NCBI GenBank assembly: GCA_963708425.1
Contig: OY970206.1
Span: 2,294,001 to 2,358,000, forward strand
Direction: 5' to 3'
DNA from: JACMNW01 sp963708425
GTDB lineage: Bacteria > Pseudomonadota > Alphaproteobacteria > Rhodobacterales > Rhodobacteraceae
Length of the DNA: 64,000 nucleotides
The number at the start of each line of letters is the position of its first letter. The stretch's first letter is position 1. Position numbers and translations under genes: made by a program. This document shows, piece by piece, positions 24,395 through 33,569 of this stretch. The notes below the pieces were generated by a model. It ran no database searches, was not told where the DNA came from, and was given only the letters and a program-made list of their open reading frames with translations.

Positions 24395-25020
24395 GTTTTC
24401 CTGTGGATATGGTCACGTTGTTGACGTTTGTGCCAGCGGCGTTGGCGCTGAACCTGACGCCGGGGGCGGATATGATGTTTTGCCTTGGGCAGGGCATCCG
24501 GGGCGGTTGGCGGGCGGCGTTGGCGGCAGATTTTGGCATAGCACTGGGCGGGTTTGTGCATGTGACGCTGGCGGGCTTGGGGCTGGGGGCGTTGGTGGCG
24601 CAGTATCCATGGTTGTTTGATGCGATCCGCTGGATTGGGGTGGCTTATCTGCTGTGGCTTGCATGGGGGGCGTTTACCGGGCCGGGGTTGGCGTCTGATG
24701 GGCCGATGATCAGGCCGGGGCGGGCGTTTCAGCAGGCGCTGCTGGTGAACCTGACCAATCCGAAGGTGATTTTGTTCGTGCTGGCGTTTATTCCGCAGTT
24801 TGTCGACCCGGCGCGGGGGCCAGTGCTGGAGCAGTTCTTGATCTTTGGTGCGGTGTTGTGCGTGGGCGGGTTGGTGATTAACGGGCTGGTCGGGGTTTTT
24901 GCCGGTGGGCTTGGCAGCCGGATGGCGCGGTCGCCAAGGTTGGCGCGCGGGTTGGGGTTGGCAAGTGGGGGGATATTTGCAGGACTGGCGGTTAGGCTGG
25001 CGCTGCTGGAGCGGAGTTGA
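24391..25020 (+). CDS. LysE/RhtB family amino-acid exporter
   Basis: 209 residues with about five to six membrane helices. The family motif NLTPGADMMFCLGQGIRGGWRAAL near the N-terminus and NLTNPKVILFVLAFIPQFVDP in the middle are diagnostic. It probably exports an amino acid such as homoserine, threonine or lysine; the substrate cannot be assigned. The ATG at 24391 overlaps the upstream stop (ATGA), and moaB follows after 4 bp. Confidence 0.9.
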   Translation: MSFPVDMVTLLTFVPAALALNLTPGADMMFCLGQGIRGGWRAALAADFGIALGGFVHVTLAGLGLGALVAQYPWLFDAIRWIGVAYLLWLAWGAFTGPGLASDGPMIRPGRAFQQALLVNLTNPKVILFVLAFIPQFVDPARGPVLEQFLIFGAVLCVGGLVINGLVGVFAGGLGSRMARSPRLARGLGLASGGIFAGLAVRLALLERS

Positions 25021-25024
25021 CGCG

Positions 25025-25567
25025 ATGAGCCGGATTGATGAGAGCAAAAGCTTTGTGCCAGTGCGGATTGCCGTGCTGACGGTGTCGGATACACGGGCGG
25101 CGGCGGATGACAAATCGGGTGATACGCTGGTTGAGCGGTTGACCGATGCGGGGCATGTGTTGGCGGCGCGGGGGATTGTGCGCGACGACCGCGAGACGAT
25201 TGCGGCCAAGCTGCGCCTATGGTGCGCGGACCCAGCGATTGATGTGGTGCTGACGACTGGCGGCACGGGATTGACGGGCCGCGATGTGACGGTGGAAGCG
25301 CACCGCGATGTCTATGAGAAAGAGATCGAGGCGTTTGGCACAGTGTTCACCATGGTGTCGATGCAGAAGATCGGCACATCGGCGGTGCAAAGCCGGGCCT
25401 GCGGCGGTGTGGCGGGGGGAACGTATCTATTTGCGTTGCCCGGCAGCCCCAGCGCCTGCCGCGATGCGTGGGACGAGATTTTGGTGTTGCAATTGGATTA
25501 CCGCCATAAGCCCTGCAATTTTGTCGAGATCATGCCGAGGCTGGAAGAACACAAGCGGCGGAAATGA
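25025..25567 (+). CDS. moaB: Molybdenum cofactor biosynthesis protein B
   Basis: 180 residues. MoaB/MogA-fold protein; members adenylylate molybdopterin or assist cofactor synthesis. The signatures are IAVLTVSDTR, DKSGDTLVERL, VVLTTGGTGLTGRDVTVEA, and LFALPGSPSACRDAWDEIL. The ATG at 25025 follows a GGAG about 8 nt away. It is the last gene of the UDG-lysE-moaB run; the next 500 bp hold no recognisable gene. Confidence 0.93.
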   Translation: MSRIDESKSFVPVRIAVLTVSDTRAAADDKSGDTLVERLTDAGHVLAARGIVRDDRETIAAKLRLWCADPAIDVVLTTGGTGLTGRDVTVEAHRDVYEKEIEAFGTVFTMVSMQKIGTSAVQSRACGGVAGGTYLFALPGSPSACRDAWDEILVLQLDYRHKPCNFVEIMPRLEEHKRRK

Positions 25568-26092
25568 CTGCGGGGTTGGGGGAGCGGTTGGGGTTTAGTG
25601 AATGTGTTGATTCCATTTAACCTTTTGTTTGTAATGTATTTTTAGCGCGCCTTTGTGAACGCAGTATCGGCGCGTTGGACGTTATCCGGACGTATTAGTT
25701 GGACTGCGACACATTGCTGCTGCGGAAGGCCAATGTCTGCGATGTGGGCCATTGTTGTCAGTCGGCCCCCCTTGATCGAGGCGCAAACCATTGATGCGGT
25801 TTTCGCGACCGACGGCAACGAGAACTAAAGTGAGCCTGCCCTTCCTCGGAAGTGGAATTCAGGTTTCACCAGCACAGAACTTATCTTAGCCACTTTTTCT
25901 CTGCACACGATCTTGAAGGACTAACTGGCGAAACTGGAGGCGTATTTGTCCAACGACGATTTTCAGGAGCGTTTGCAACGCATCGGTGCCAATGTACACT
26001 AGCCGCAGCCGATAGCGCGCGGCGCCGGGTCCGGCGGGCGAGGTAACGGCAGCAAGCCAGGATATGTTCGAATCGGCGCAGGTGGTGGCGTT
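25568..26092. other. Intergenic region without recognised gene
   Basis: About 525 bp. The first 100 bp are AT-rich (CATTTAACCTTTTGTTTG). The rest contains short frames without ribosome sites. No repeat or RNA signature was seen. It may include a decayed gene upstream of the membrane protein at 26093. Confidence 0.4.
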
Positions 26093-26632
26093 ATGGCGCT
26101 TGGCCTCCAGATTCTGAAACTCGCCAATGAAAACTATGCGGCTATCCGGGAAAGCCATGGTATCGCGACTGCTGCAGTGATCGGCATTGCCGGTATGGCG
26201 ATTGGCCTGACCGGGATCGTGATAATCGTGCGCGCCTGCTTCAAGGTCTTTGCCGCGCCCGCTTTGGTGTCCGAATACCCAGCCGTGACCACATACCCCG
26301 CCAGGCGGCCATCGAAGGCCGCAGAGGTGATCTTTTCACTTCTGGGAATTGCCCTTGGCGTGATCTCCTGCCTTTATCTCGCCATTGCGGCAGCCGCGCA
26401 GTTGATCGAAACCGAACAGGCACGGGCCGTTTCGGGGGGCGGCGTCCTTATCGCGTTTTTCCTCGCCTTTGTGTCGCCGCTCTTTGGTCTCGCCGGCTTA
26501 CTCGCGCGCGGTCGAGGCCTGTGGCGCGTGCCAGTCTATTTTATCTTTAGCTGGATCTTGACGCTAGCCACCTACCGAATACTGAGGGTCAACTTGCTCG
26601 AATGGGAGCCGTTTACAGCCTTTTTTCAGTAA
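26093..26632 (+). CDS. Hypothetical membrane protein, 179 aa
   Basis: Four hydrophobic segments are visible at about residues 25-46, 79-101, 112-134 and 143-162 (for example AAVIGIAGMAIGLTGIVIIV and IFSLLGIALGVISCLYLAIA). The frame has coding-like composition with C/G at third positions. The ATG at 26093 has only a weak upstream GGTGG. The family is unknown. It stands alone between two gaps without genes. Confidence 0.55.
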   Translation: MALGLQILKLANENYAAIRESHGIATAAVIGIAGMAIGLTGIVIIVRACFKVFAAPALVSEYPAVTTYPARRPSKAAEVIFSLLGIALGVISCLYLAIAAAAQLIETEQARAVSGGGVLIAFFLAFVSPLFGLAGLLARGRGLWRVPVYFIFSWILTLATYRILRVNLLEWEPFTAFFQ

Positions 26633-26807
26633 GAGGGCTCGCATTCCGGTCGGTTTACGACGGCGGCGCATACTTTCTGCTTTGGCGACATCTGACGGCC
26701 ACCGCGCCTCTCCCACGCAGCCCCGGCGAGGCGAATGACCGCCAAGGGCTCAAAGCCGTCGTTGCAAAGTTCAGAGGATAACAGATTCTGACCCCAGTAC
26801 GGGTTGA

Positions 26808-27614
26808 CTACGATGCCGGGCAGCCGCGGATTTCGACGGCGTGGTCGTCGGCTATGACGGTGAGAGTGATTTTTGAGCGATCAAGTGCGAAGGGCGCGCC
26901 GGTGGGGGCGACCATTTCGGTGCTTGAAACCAGCTGACTGCCGGAGCGCGTTGTTACAGCCTCGGCCACCCAAATGTCGGGTTGGCCGATTTCGAACGCG
27001 ACGGTTTCGGCAGCGCCAATGGCGGGCATGTCGATGGTGGCGGTGATCCTTAGACCATCGGCGATGGGGTCAACGGCACAATGGATGACGGTAAGGCCGG
27101 CTTTGGCGGCAGTTTTGGGGCGGGCGGCCAAAGCGGCCTTGATGGAAGGATCGGCCGCACCTGGCCCGGTCAGATCGGTTGAAAGCTGAAGTGTGGCGGG
27201 CAGGCAGATCTCGCGGCAGATGCCAATTTCAACTTCGGCGCGCAGGACAACGGGCTTGGTGGGATCGATGGCGGTGACTTCCAGCGGGAATACGACACCG
27301 TCGTGGTAGCCGATGGATTGCATGCCGTTGGTGTGAAACACGGATGGGGCGGGCCAGTGGATGCCGACGGACTTGACGTTTTCGGACCCGGACCAGTTGA
27401 AAAGCGGGGGTATTCCAGCCTCACCCGGGCTGCGCCAATAGGTTTTCCAACCAGGGGCGAGGGAGAGTTGCAGCGCGGCCATGTGGCTGCCGCTGTCGGT
27501 TTGCCAGCCGGGTAGCAGGGCCGCATCCAAGTTGTCGATTTGCTGCGTGCTTTGGGCGAGCGCAGGCACCCCGAACAGGGCAAGACAGAAGGCGAGAGCA
27601 GCGGTTTTGATCAT
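26808..27614 (-). CDS. Secreted DsbD alpha-domain-like protein
   Basis: 268 residues. The signal peptide MIKTAALAFCLALFGVPALA suggests export. The mature part matches the N-terminal periplasmic domain of thiol:disulfide interchange protein DsbD: LAPGWKTYWRSPGEAGIPPLFNW, HWPAPSVF, YHDGVVFPLEVTA and the Cys pair GICREICLPA that would exchange disulfides. There is no membrane domain, so it is a stand-alone version that may work with a CcdA-like partner. The start at 27614 gives the signal peptide directly. Confidence 0.82.
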   Translation of the reverse strand: MIKTAALAFCLALFGVPALAQSTQQIDNLDAALLPGWQTDSGSHMAALQLSLAPGWKTYWRSPGEAGIPPLFNWSGSENVKSVGIHWPAPSVFHTNGMQSIGYHDGVVFPLEVTAIDPTKPVVLRAEVEIGICREICLPATLQLSTDLTGPGAADPSIKAALAARPKTAAKAGLTVIHCAVDPIADGLRITATIDMPAIGAAETVAFEIGQPDIWVAEAVTTRSGSQLVSSTEMVAPTGAPFALDRSKITLTVIADDHAVEIRGCPAS

Positions 27615-27738
27615 GGCGCGACCATAGACGGCGCGGTGTAAATGAAAAGTCACAATCCGGAGACAATCAGTTTACCAATGCTGTCACCTCTTGAGACGGG
27701 GCGGCAGAGAGCGCATGTTGGAGGGGGAGCTATGGGTG

Positions 27739-28302
27739 ATGCGCGGAATGGACCTTGGTGGCCAAATTCTGATTGCAATGCCGGGGATGGGCGATCCGCG
27801 GTTCGAGCATTCTGTCATTCTGGTATGTGCGCATTCGGATGATGGCGCGATGGGGCTGGTGATCAACAAGCCGGTGCCGGACCTGAGTTTTGCCAGCCTG
27901 ATCGAGCAATTGTCGATATCGAAGGGGCCACGAGGGCGCGAGATCAGGGTGCATCATGGCGGCCCGGTGGACCGGTCGCGCGGCTTTGTTCTGCATTCGC
28001 GCGATTGGCAGGCGGGGAAGGCCACGATGCAGATTGCCGGGCGTTATGGCATGACTGCGACGGTGGACGTGCTGGAGGCTTTGGCGCAGGGGGCAGGGCC
28101 TGCGTCGGCGCTGTTGGCCTTGGGCTATAGCGGTTGGGGGCCGGGGCAGTTGGAGGCGGAAATTGGCCGCAATGACTGGCTGACCACGGATGCGCAGCCC
28201 GATCTGATCTTTTCACCCGATGACGGCGGCAAATGGGCGGGGGCGCTGCGGGGCATGGGGATTGACCCGATATCGTTGTCGTCGACATCGGGGCGGGCTT
28301 AG
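27739..28302 (+). CDS. YqgE/AlgH family protein
   Basis: About 187 residues. Family features are GGQILIAMPGMGDPRFEHSVILVCAHSDDGAMGLVINKP, VHHGGPVDRSRGFVLHS and ALGYSGWGPGQLEAEI. The exact function is unsettled; members are cytoplasmic and linked in some species to alginate regulation. GGGGAG at 27724-27729 supports a start at GTG 27736 or ATG 27739. It is divergent from the DsbD-like gene. Confidence 0.92.
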   Translation: MRGMDLGGQILIAMPGMGDPRFEHSVILVCAHSDDGAMGLVINKPVPDLSFASLIEQLSISKGPRGREIRVHHGGPVDRSRGFVLHSRDWQAGKATMQIAGRYGMTATVDVLEALAQGAGPASALLALGYSGWGPGQLEAEIGRNDWLTTDAQPDLIFSPDDGGKWAGALRGMGIDPISLSSTSGRA

Positions 28303-28360
28303 GTTTTTCGGATAGTTTGGCTGACGTGGGGTGTTCGGTAAGACCGGATGCCTTCGGCGA

Positions 28361-28382
28361 GGATATTTGGAAACAGGTGAAA
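28361..28382 (+). repeat. Dispersed 3' intergenic element, copy 2
   Basis: GGATATTTGGAAACAGGTGA, in the convergent gap between yqgE and the ALDH gene, resembles the elements at 19592 and 41839. Confidence 0.5.
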
Positions 28383-28385
28383 TTG

Positions 28386-30728
28386 TTATTCGCCGTAGGG
28401 TATCCAGATTGTTTTGATCTCGGTTGATTGGTTGAGGAACGGGCGGCCTTCGCCGTCTGGGCCGAACCAATCGCGGGCTTTGCTGTGGTTGACCCAAGTG
28501 CGTTTGATGTTGCTGGCGGCTTCACGTTCGATCGTGGCCGACAGGTTGGTGGAGCTGAAGCACCAGACGGCGTCGATATCCATGTGGCCCGCGAGGGGTT
28601 TGGCAAGCTCGGCATGGGGGCCGGTGACGATGTTGACGACGCCCGGCGGCAGGTCGGAGGTTTCGAGCACTTGGTAGAAATCGGTGGCGGCCAGTGGGTA
28701 GGGGTCTGACGGCACAAGAACGCAGGTGTTGCCCACGGCGATGGCGGGGGCCATGACCGAGATCAGGCCGAGCAGCGGGGCGTCGTCTGGGCATATTGCG
28801 CCGATGACGCCGCAGGGTTCGTTCATGGCAAGGGCTATGCCGCGGATAGGTACGGATTTGGCTTGGCCATCAAATTTGTCGGCCCAAGCAGCGTAGGTGA
28901 AAAGGCGGGTGATTGCGGTTTCAACCTCGGCCTCGCCGGGTTTGCCGGTTAGGTCCGCTAGGCGGCGGGCGAATTCGGGGGCGCGGGCGGATAGGTTTTC
29001 GGCGATGTAGAACAGGATTTGCGCGCGGTTGTGGCCAGTGGTTTTGGCCCAAGCTTTGGCGGCATGGGCGGCTTCGACTGCGTTGCGGATGTCTTTGCGG
29101 TTGCCGGTGCCAGCGTGGCCTAGGAGCGTGCCTTTGGGGGACCAGACCGCGCGGGAATAGCCGCCGTCGGGGCGGGCTTGTTTGCCGCCGATGAAGAGTT
29201 TGGCGGTGCGGTCTAGGCCTTGGGTCTCGGGAGTGGCTGGTTCGGGGAATGCGGTGATGGGTTTCAGCGGTTTGGCGGTGGCTTTGGGTTTGAGATAGGC
29301 TTGCAGCCCTTCCCAGCCGCCTTCACGGCCAAAGCCGCTTTCGCGCACGCCGCCGAAGCCTGCTGCGGCGTCGAACAGATTGGTGGCGTTAACCCAGACG
29401 ATGCCGGATTTCAGCTTTGGCGCGATATCGAGGGCGAGGTTGATGTTTTCCGTCCAGACCGTTGCCGCAAGGCCGTAGCGGGTGTTGTTGGCCAGATCGA
29501 CGGCTTCGGACGGGGTACGGAAGGTCATGGCGACGAGGACCGGGCCGAAGATTTCTTCTTGCATCAGGGTAGAAGCGGCGGACAGACCGGTGATCAGGGT
29601 TGGCGGGTAGTAGCAGCCCAACGGCAGCGGAGTGGCGGCGGTGTAATGGTCGCCTTCGGGGTTGGCTTTGATCAGGGCGGTGATGCCAGCGAGTTGGATG
29701 GGATCGACCACGGCGCCGACGTCGATGCATTTATCCAGCGGATCGCCGATGCGCAGGCCATCCATCCGGCGTTTGAGTTTTTCGTAGAATTTGGGGGCGA
29801 CGCCTTCTTGGACGAGCAGGCGGGAACCGGCGCAGCAGACCTCGCCTTGATTAAACCAGATGGCGTCGACGAGGCCTTCGACGGCTGAGTCGAGGTCCGC
29901 GTCGTCGAACACGATGTAGGGGGATTTGCCGCCGAGTTCCAACGTGAGGGCTTTGCCGGTGCCAGCGGTGGCTATGCGGATTTTGCGGCCGACGGCAGTG
30001 GAGCCGGTGAAGGCGATTTTGTTGATGTCGGGGTGATCGACGACGGCGGCACCTGTGGAGCCGTCACCGGTGACGATGTTCAGCACACCTTTGGGCAAGC
30101 CAGCCTCGCGGCTGAGTTCGGCGAATAGGAGTGCGGTGAGGGGGGTGTATTCGGCGGGTTTAAGGACGATGGTGTTGCCAGCGGCGAGGGCGGGGGCGAC
30201 TTTCCATGCCAGCATCAGCAGGGGGAAGTTCCACGGGATGACTGCGCCGCAGACGCCGAGGGGGGCCATGTCGGGCATTTCAGTGGGGAGGAGTTGGGCA
30301 AGGCCAGCGTGGTAGTAGAAGTGGCGGGCCACTAGCGGCACGTCGATATCGCGGGATTCGCGGATGGGTTTGCCGTTGTCGAGGGTTTCAACCACGGCGA
30401 ACAGGCGCGATTGCTTCTGGACGATGCGAGCGAGGGCGTAGAGGTGTTTTGCGCGTTGATGGCCAGTGAGGCGCGCCCATTTCGGTTGGGCGCGGCGGGC
30501 GGCGGCAACGGCGGCGGCAACATCGGCGGTGGAGCCCTGGGTGACGGTGGCCAAGGCTTTGCCGGTGGCGGGGTTTGTGGTGGTGAAGGTGTCACCGGGG
30601 GTTGTGAAACCGCCATCGATCCAGTGGCCGAAGCGGGCGTTGTGTTTCGTCAGCCATGCTTGCGCCTCGGCGCTGGATTCAGGCGCGGGGCCATAGGACA
30701 TGGCGTCAAAGATTTCCTTGATGGTCAT
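28386..30728 (-). CDS. ALDH16-type double aldehyde dehydrogenase
   Basis: 780 residues with two aldehyde dehydrogenase domains. The first (about 30-490) is complete: VIPWNFPLLMLAWKVAPALAAG, FTGSTAVGR, LELGGKSPYIVFDDADLD with the base Glu, NQGEVCCAGSRL with the catalytic Cys, and EEIFGPVLVAMTF. The second (about 510-770) keeps the fold (GVIGAICPDDAPLLGLISVMAPAIAVGN) but its catalytic loop is missing, as in bacterial ALDH16. The protein ends with a C-terminal tail. It lies downstream of deoC on the same strand, suggesting a role with the acetaldehyde or other aldehydes released from deoxynucleoside breakdown. The substrate is inferred. Confidence 0.88.
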   Translation of the reverse strand: MTIKEIFDAMSYGPAPESSAEAQAWLTKHNARFGHWIDGGFTTPGDTFTTTNPATGKALATVTQGSTADVAAAVAAARRAQPKWARLTGHQRAKHLYALARIVQKQSRLFAVVETLDNGKPIRESRDIDVPLVARHFYYHAGLAQLLPTEMPDMAPLGVCGAVIPWNFPLLMLAWKVAPALAAGNTIVLKPAEYTPLTALLFAELSREAGLPKGVLNIVTGDGSTGAAVVDHPDINKIAFTGSTAVGRKIRIATAGTGKALTLELGGKSPYIVFDDADLDSAVEGLVDAIWFNQGEVCCAGSRLLVQEGVAPKFYEKLKRRMDGLRIGDPLDKCIDVGAVVDPIQLAGITALIKANPEGDHYTAATPLPLGCYYPPTLITGLSAASTLMQEEIFGPVLVAMTFRTPSEAVDLANNTRYGLAATVWTENINLALDIAPKLKSGIVWVNATNLFDAAAGFGGVRESGFGREGGWEGLQAYLKPKATAKPLKPITAFPEPATPETQGLDRTAKLFIGGKQARPDGGYSRAVWSPKGTLLGHAGTGNRKDIRNAVEAAHAAKAWAKTTGHNRAQILFYIAENLSARAPEFARRLADLTGKPGEAEVETAITRLFTYAAWADKFDGQAKSVPIRGIALAMNEPCGVIGAICPDDAPLLGLISVMAPAIAVGNTCVLVPSDPYPLAATDFYQVLETSDLPPGVVNIVTGPHAELAKPLAGHMDIDAVWCFSSTNLSATIEREAASNIKRTWVNHSKARDWFGPDGEGRPFLNQSTEIKTIWIPYGE

Positions 30729-30731
30729 TTC

Positions 30732-31061
30732 CTAGCGGTCCTTGAGCCAAGGTTTCATTTCTTCGCGTGACCACGCGTCGTCATATATTTGACTGATGCG
30801 AGACTCTATGAAGCCAATCGTATGTTGCGATTGCACTATGCTTTGCCGAAGTACTTCGAAATGACGAAGAACGTCTCGAAATGTCTTCAAATTTACGATA
30901 TCTCGCGGTTCAAATATCCTTTCAACCTCTTTTTCGCGGGGTTCAATGCGAGCCCACAATTTGCTGACATCTCCACTCAGCCGCGCAACTTCAATGTTTA
31001 GCTTTTCAAGTGCCACCACTGACTTTTCAAATAACTCTACTTCAAGGGGTTCGATTGTCAT
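30732..31061 (-). CDS. Hypothetical helical protein between deoC and ALDH16, 109 aa
   Basis: An all-helical, Glu/Arg-rich protein (FEKSVVALEKLNIEVARLSG, RHFEVLRQSIVQSQHTIGF) with coiled-coil character and no signal peptide. Its stop is 3 bp from the ALDH16 start and its start is 3 bp from the deoC stop, so it must be part of the operon. Its composition is less GC-rich than both neighbours. The family is unknown. Confidence 0.7.
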   Translation of the reverse strand: MTIEPLEVELFEKSVVALEKLNIEVARLSGDVSKLWARIEPREKEVERIFEPRDIVNLKTFRDVLRHFEVLRQSIVQSQHTIGFIESRISQIYDDAWSREEMKPWLKDR

Positions 31062-31064
31062 GGA

Positions 31065-32060
31065 TTACCCCATCGCATGGCGGTTGGCGGCTGAATAATG
31101 GCCGGTCAGGTGGTGTTCTAGCTGGCGTTCAATGTCGCCCAACAGGGACGACGCGCCGAAGCGGAACAGGTCGGGTTGCAGCCATGGGTGGCCTAACTCG
31201 TCTTTCATCATCGACAGGTAGACCAGCGCGTCTTTGGCTTTGGCGATGCCGCCCGCGGGTTTGTAGCCGACCTTGATGCCGGTGCGCGCGTCGTAGTCGC
31301 GGATGGCGCGGATCATGGTCAGGGTCACGGGCAGGGTGGCGTTGACGGGTTCTTTGCCGGTGGAAGTTTTGATGAAATCGGCACCGGCCATCATGCAGAT
31401 CAGGCTGGCCCGGGCGACGTTGCGTAGAGTGCCCAATTCACCCGTGGCGAGGATGGCTTTGACGTGGGCATCGCCACAGGCGGCGCGCATTTGGGCCATC
31501 TCATCGTAGAGGGCGTGCCAGTTTTGGGTGAGAACGTGGCGACGGGAAATGACAATGTCGATCTCGGCGGCACCGGCCGCGACGCTTTCGCCGATTTCGG
31601 CGATGCGCAGGTGCAGGGGGGACAGGCCTGCGGGAAAGCCGGTTGATACGGCGGCGACCGGGATACGGGAGCCTTCTAGCGCGCGGACGGCGGTGGCGAC
31701 CATGTCATGGTAAACGCAGACAGCGCCGGTGGTGAGGCCCTGCATGCCCAACTTTTCAAGGATGTCGGCGCGGACGGGTTGGCGGGCTTTGGCGCACAGG
31801 CGCTGAACGCGACCGGGGGTGTCATCGCCCGCTAGGGTCGTCAGGTCGATCAGGCTGATGGCTTTGCACAGCCAGGCGGCCTGGTAGTCTTTCTTGACGG
31901 AACGGCGACCGGGCAGTGTGGCAGCACGGCGTTCGATGGCCGAGGTGTTGGCTTGCACCGATGCCACCCAATCCAGATCAAGCGGCATTCCGGGGTTGCG
32001 CGGATGTGTGACCTGCGGCAGGTGCATGGTTTGCGGCGGGGTGGACAGATCGGTTTGCAC
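31065..32060 (-). CDS. deoC: Deoxyribose-phosphate aldolase
   Basis: 331 residues, with an N-terminal extension relative to about 220-260 for the core enzyme. It cleaves 2-deoxyribose-5-phosphate to glyceraldehyde-3-phosphate and acetaldehyde. The Schiff-base Lys lies in DFIKTSTGKE and the second Lys in IKVGYKPAGGI; AVSTGFPAGLSPLHLRIAEI is typical of the DeoC barrel. The GTG at 32060 is chosen because GGAG lies 7 nt before it; an upstream ATG at 32120 lacks such a site. It is divergent from nhaD with a near-perfect palindrome between them. Confidence 0.92.
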   Translation of the reverse strand: MQTDLSTPPQTMHLPQVTHPRNPGMPLDLDWVASVQANTSAIERRAATLPGRRSVKKDYQAAWLCKAISLIDLTTLAGDDTPGRVQRLCAKARQPVRADILEKLGMQGLTTGAVCVYHDMVATAVRALEGSRIPVAAVSTGFPAGLSPLHLRIAEIGESVAAGAAEIDIVISRRHVLTQNWHALYDEMAQMRAACGDAHVKAILATGELGTLRNVARASLICMMAGADFIKTSTGKEPVNATLPVTLTMIRAIRDYDARTGIKVGYKPAGGIAKAKDALVYLSMMKDELGHPWLQPDLFRFGASSLLGDIERQLEHHLTGHYSAANRHAMG

Positions 32061-32147
32061 GGGCTTTCTCCGGCAGGACGGGTTGCGGATACGGTCGCAT
32101 GGCGGGGGCGGTTTGTGCAAGGGGAGGGCGGGGTGGCTTGGCGGTCT

Positions 32148-32165
32148 TTTGATCAGTTGATCAAA
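32148..32165. promoter_or_regulatory. 18-bp near-palindrome between deoC and nhaD (putative operator)
   Basis: TTTGATCAGTTGATCAAA is palindromic except at the centre pair. It lies 88 bp upstream of the deoC start and 66 bp upstream of nhaD. It may be an operator for the deoC unit; the regulator is unknown. Confidence 0.5.
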
Positions 32166-32230
32166 TTTCGACGGCTTTCAATCGGGAATCTGAGGCGATA
32201 GGTTGCTTTCGATCGCAGTTGCATTGGAGA

Positions 32231-33541
32231 ATGGTTCTGGAAAGCCTTGATTTTACGGCGCATTGGGCGGGCTATCTATCGCTGATTATCTTTGTGGTGG
32301 CCTATGTGATGGTCATTTTCGAAGAAACCATCCACATGCGCAAGTCAAAGCCGGTGATGCTGGCGGCGGGGCTGATCTGGGCGTTGATCGGGATTGCGTT
32401 TTTGCTGGCGGGGCAAAGCGAGCTGGCGCATGAACATGCGCGGCAGATCATCGAGGAATATGGCGAGTTGTTCCTGTTTCTGCTGGTGGCAATTACCTAC
32501 GTGAACACGCTGGAGGAGCGGCGCGGCTTCGAGGTTTTGCGAGCCCGGCTGGTGGGGATGGGTCTGAGTTATCGGCAATTGTTTGTGCTGACCGGGGTGT
32601 TGGCGTTTTTCCTGTCAGCGGTGTTGGACAATCTGACGACGGCGCTGGTGATGGGGACGGTTGTGGTGGCGCTGGGGCGAACTTCGCCGCGTTTTGTGGC
32701 GGTGGGATGTGTGTCGATTGTGGTTGCGGCCAATGCCGGGGGCGCGTTTTCGCCGTTTGGGGATATTACCACGCTGATGGTCTGGCAGAAGGGCAAGCTG
32801 GGTTTCTTTGAGTTTTTCGCGCTGTTTGTGCCATCGGTGGTGAACTGGGTGGTGCCGGCGGTGATCATGTATTTTGCGGTGCCAAAGACGAAACCGGATG
32901 CAACGGAAGAACGGGTAGTAGCGAAGCCCGGCATGATCGGCGTGGCGGTGCTGTTTGCGTTGACCATTGTGACGGCGGTTAGTTTCAAGAACTTTCTGCA
33001 CTTGCCACCGGCGCTTGGTATGATGCTGGGGTTGGGGTATTTGCAGATGTGGTCATATTACCTGCGGCTGAAAGGCATGCGCAGGAACGACGAAGACATG
33101 GTGCTGGATAGCTTCAAAGAAGTGCAAAGGGTGGAATGGGACACGCTTTTATTTTTCTTCGGGATCATCTTTGCGGTCGGAGGATTAGGCGTTCTGGGCT
33201 ACCTCGGGCTGGCCTCAGAGGCGCTTTATACGGACATGGGGGCGACCACGGCCAACATCATCATCGGGGTGCTGTCGGCGATTGTGGACAATATTCCGCT
33301 GATGTTCGCAGTGTTGACGATGGACCCGGCGATGTCAGATGGGCAATGGTTGCTGATCACATTGACCGCAGGCACCGGTGGTTCACTGTTGGCGATCGGG
33401 TCGGCGGCGGGGGTGGCGTTGATGGGGCAGGCGAAGGGGCACTACACCTTTAGCAGCCATCTGAAGTGGAGCTGGGCGGTGGCGCTTGGCTATGCCGCGT
33501 CGATCTGGGTGCATATGTTGATCAATGAGGGGTTGTTCTGA
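32231..33541 (+). CDS. nhaD: Na+/H+ antiporter NhaD-type
   Basis: 436 residues with about ten to twelve hydrophobic segments. Features of the NhaD/IT superfamily include IFEETIHMRKSKPVMLAAGLIW, LEERRGFEVLRARL, SAVLDNLTTALVMGTVVVAL, ANAGGAFSPFGDITTLMVWQ, IVDNIPLMFAVLTM and GGSLLAIGSAAGVALMGQ. It exchanges Na+ for H+ across the inner membrane, expected in a marine bacterium. The ATG at 32231 is used; a TTG at 32219 is an alternative. No gene follows on the same strand. Confidence 0.93.
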   Translation: MVLESLDFTAHWAGYLSLIIFVVAYVMVIFEETIHMRKSKPVMLAAGLIWALIGIAFLLAGQSELAHEHARQIIEEYGELFLFLLVAITYVNTLEERRGFEVLRARLVGMGLSYRQLFVLTGVLAFFLSAVLDNLTTALVMGTVVVALGRTSPRFVAVGCVSIVVAANAGGAFSPFGDITTLMVWQKGKLGFFEFFALFVPSVVNWVVPAVIMYFAVPKTKPDATEERVVAKPGMIGVAVLFALTIVTAVSFKNFLHLPPALGMMLGLGYLQMWSYYLRLKGMRRNDEDMVLDSFKEVQRVEWDTLLFFFGIIFAVGGLGVLGYLGLASEALYTDMGATTANIIIGVLSAIVDNIPLMFAVLTMDPAMSDGQWLLITLTAGTGGSLLAIGSAAGVALMGQAKGHYTFSSHLKWSWAVALGYAASIWVHMLINEGLF

Positions 33542-33569
33542 GGCCCGTTTCGATCGGTTGACCGCCGCA

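Noticed and set aside
23482..25266. 594-codon antisense frame across the glycosylase, lysE and moaB
   Set aside because: The sense strand encodes three coupled recognisable genes; the antisense product is compositionally biased.
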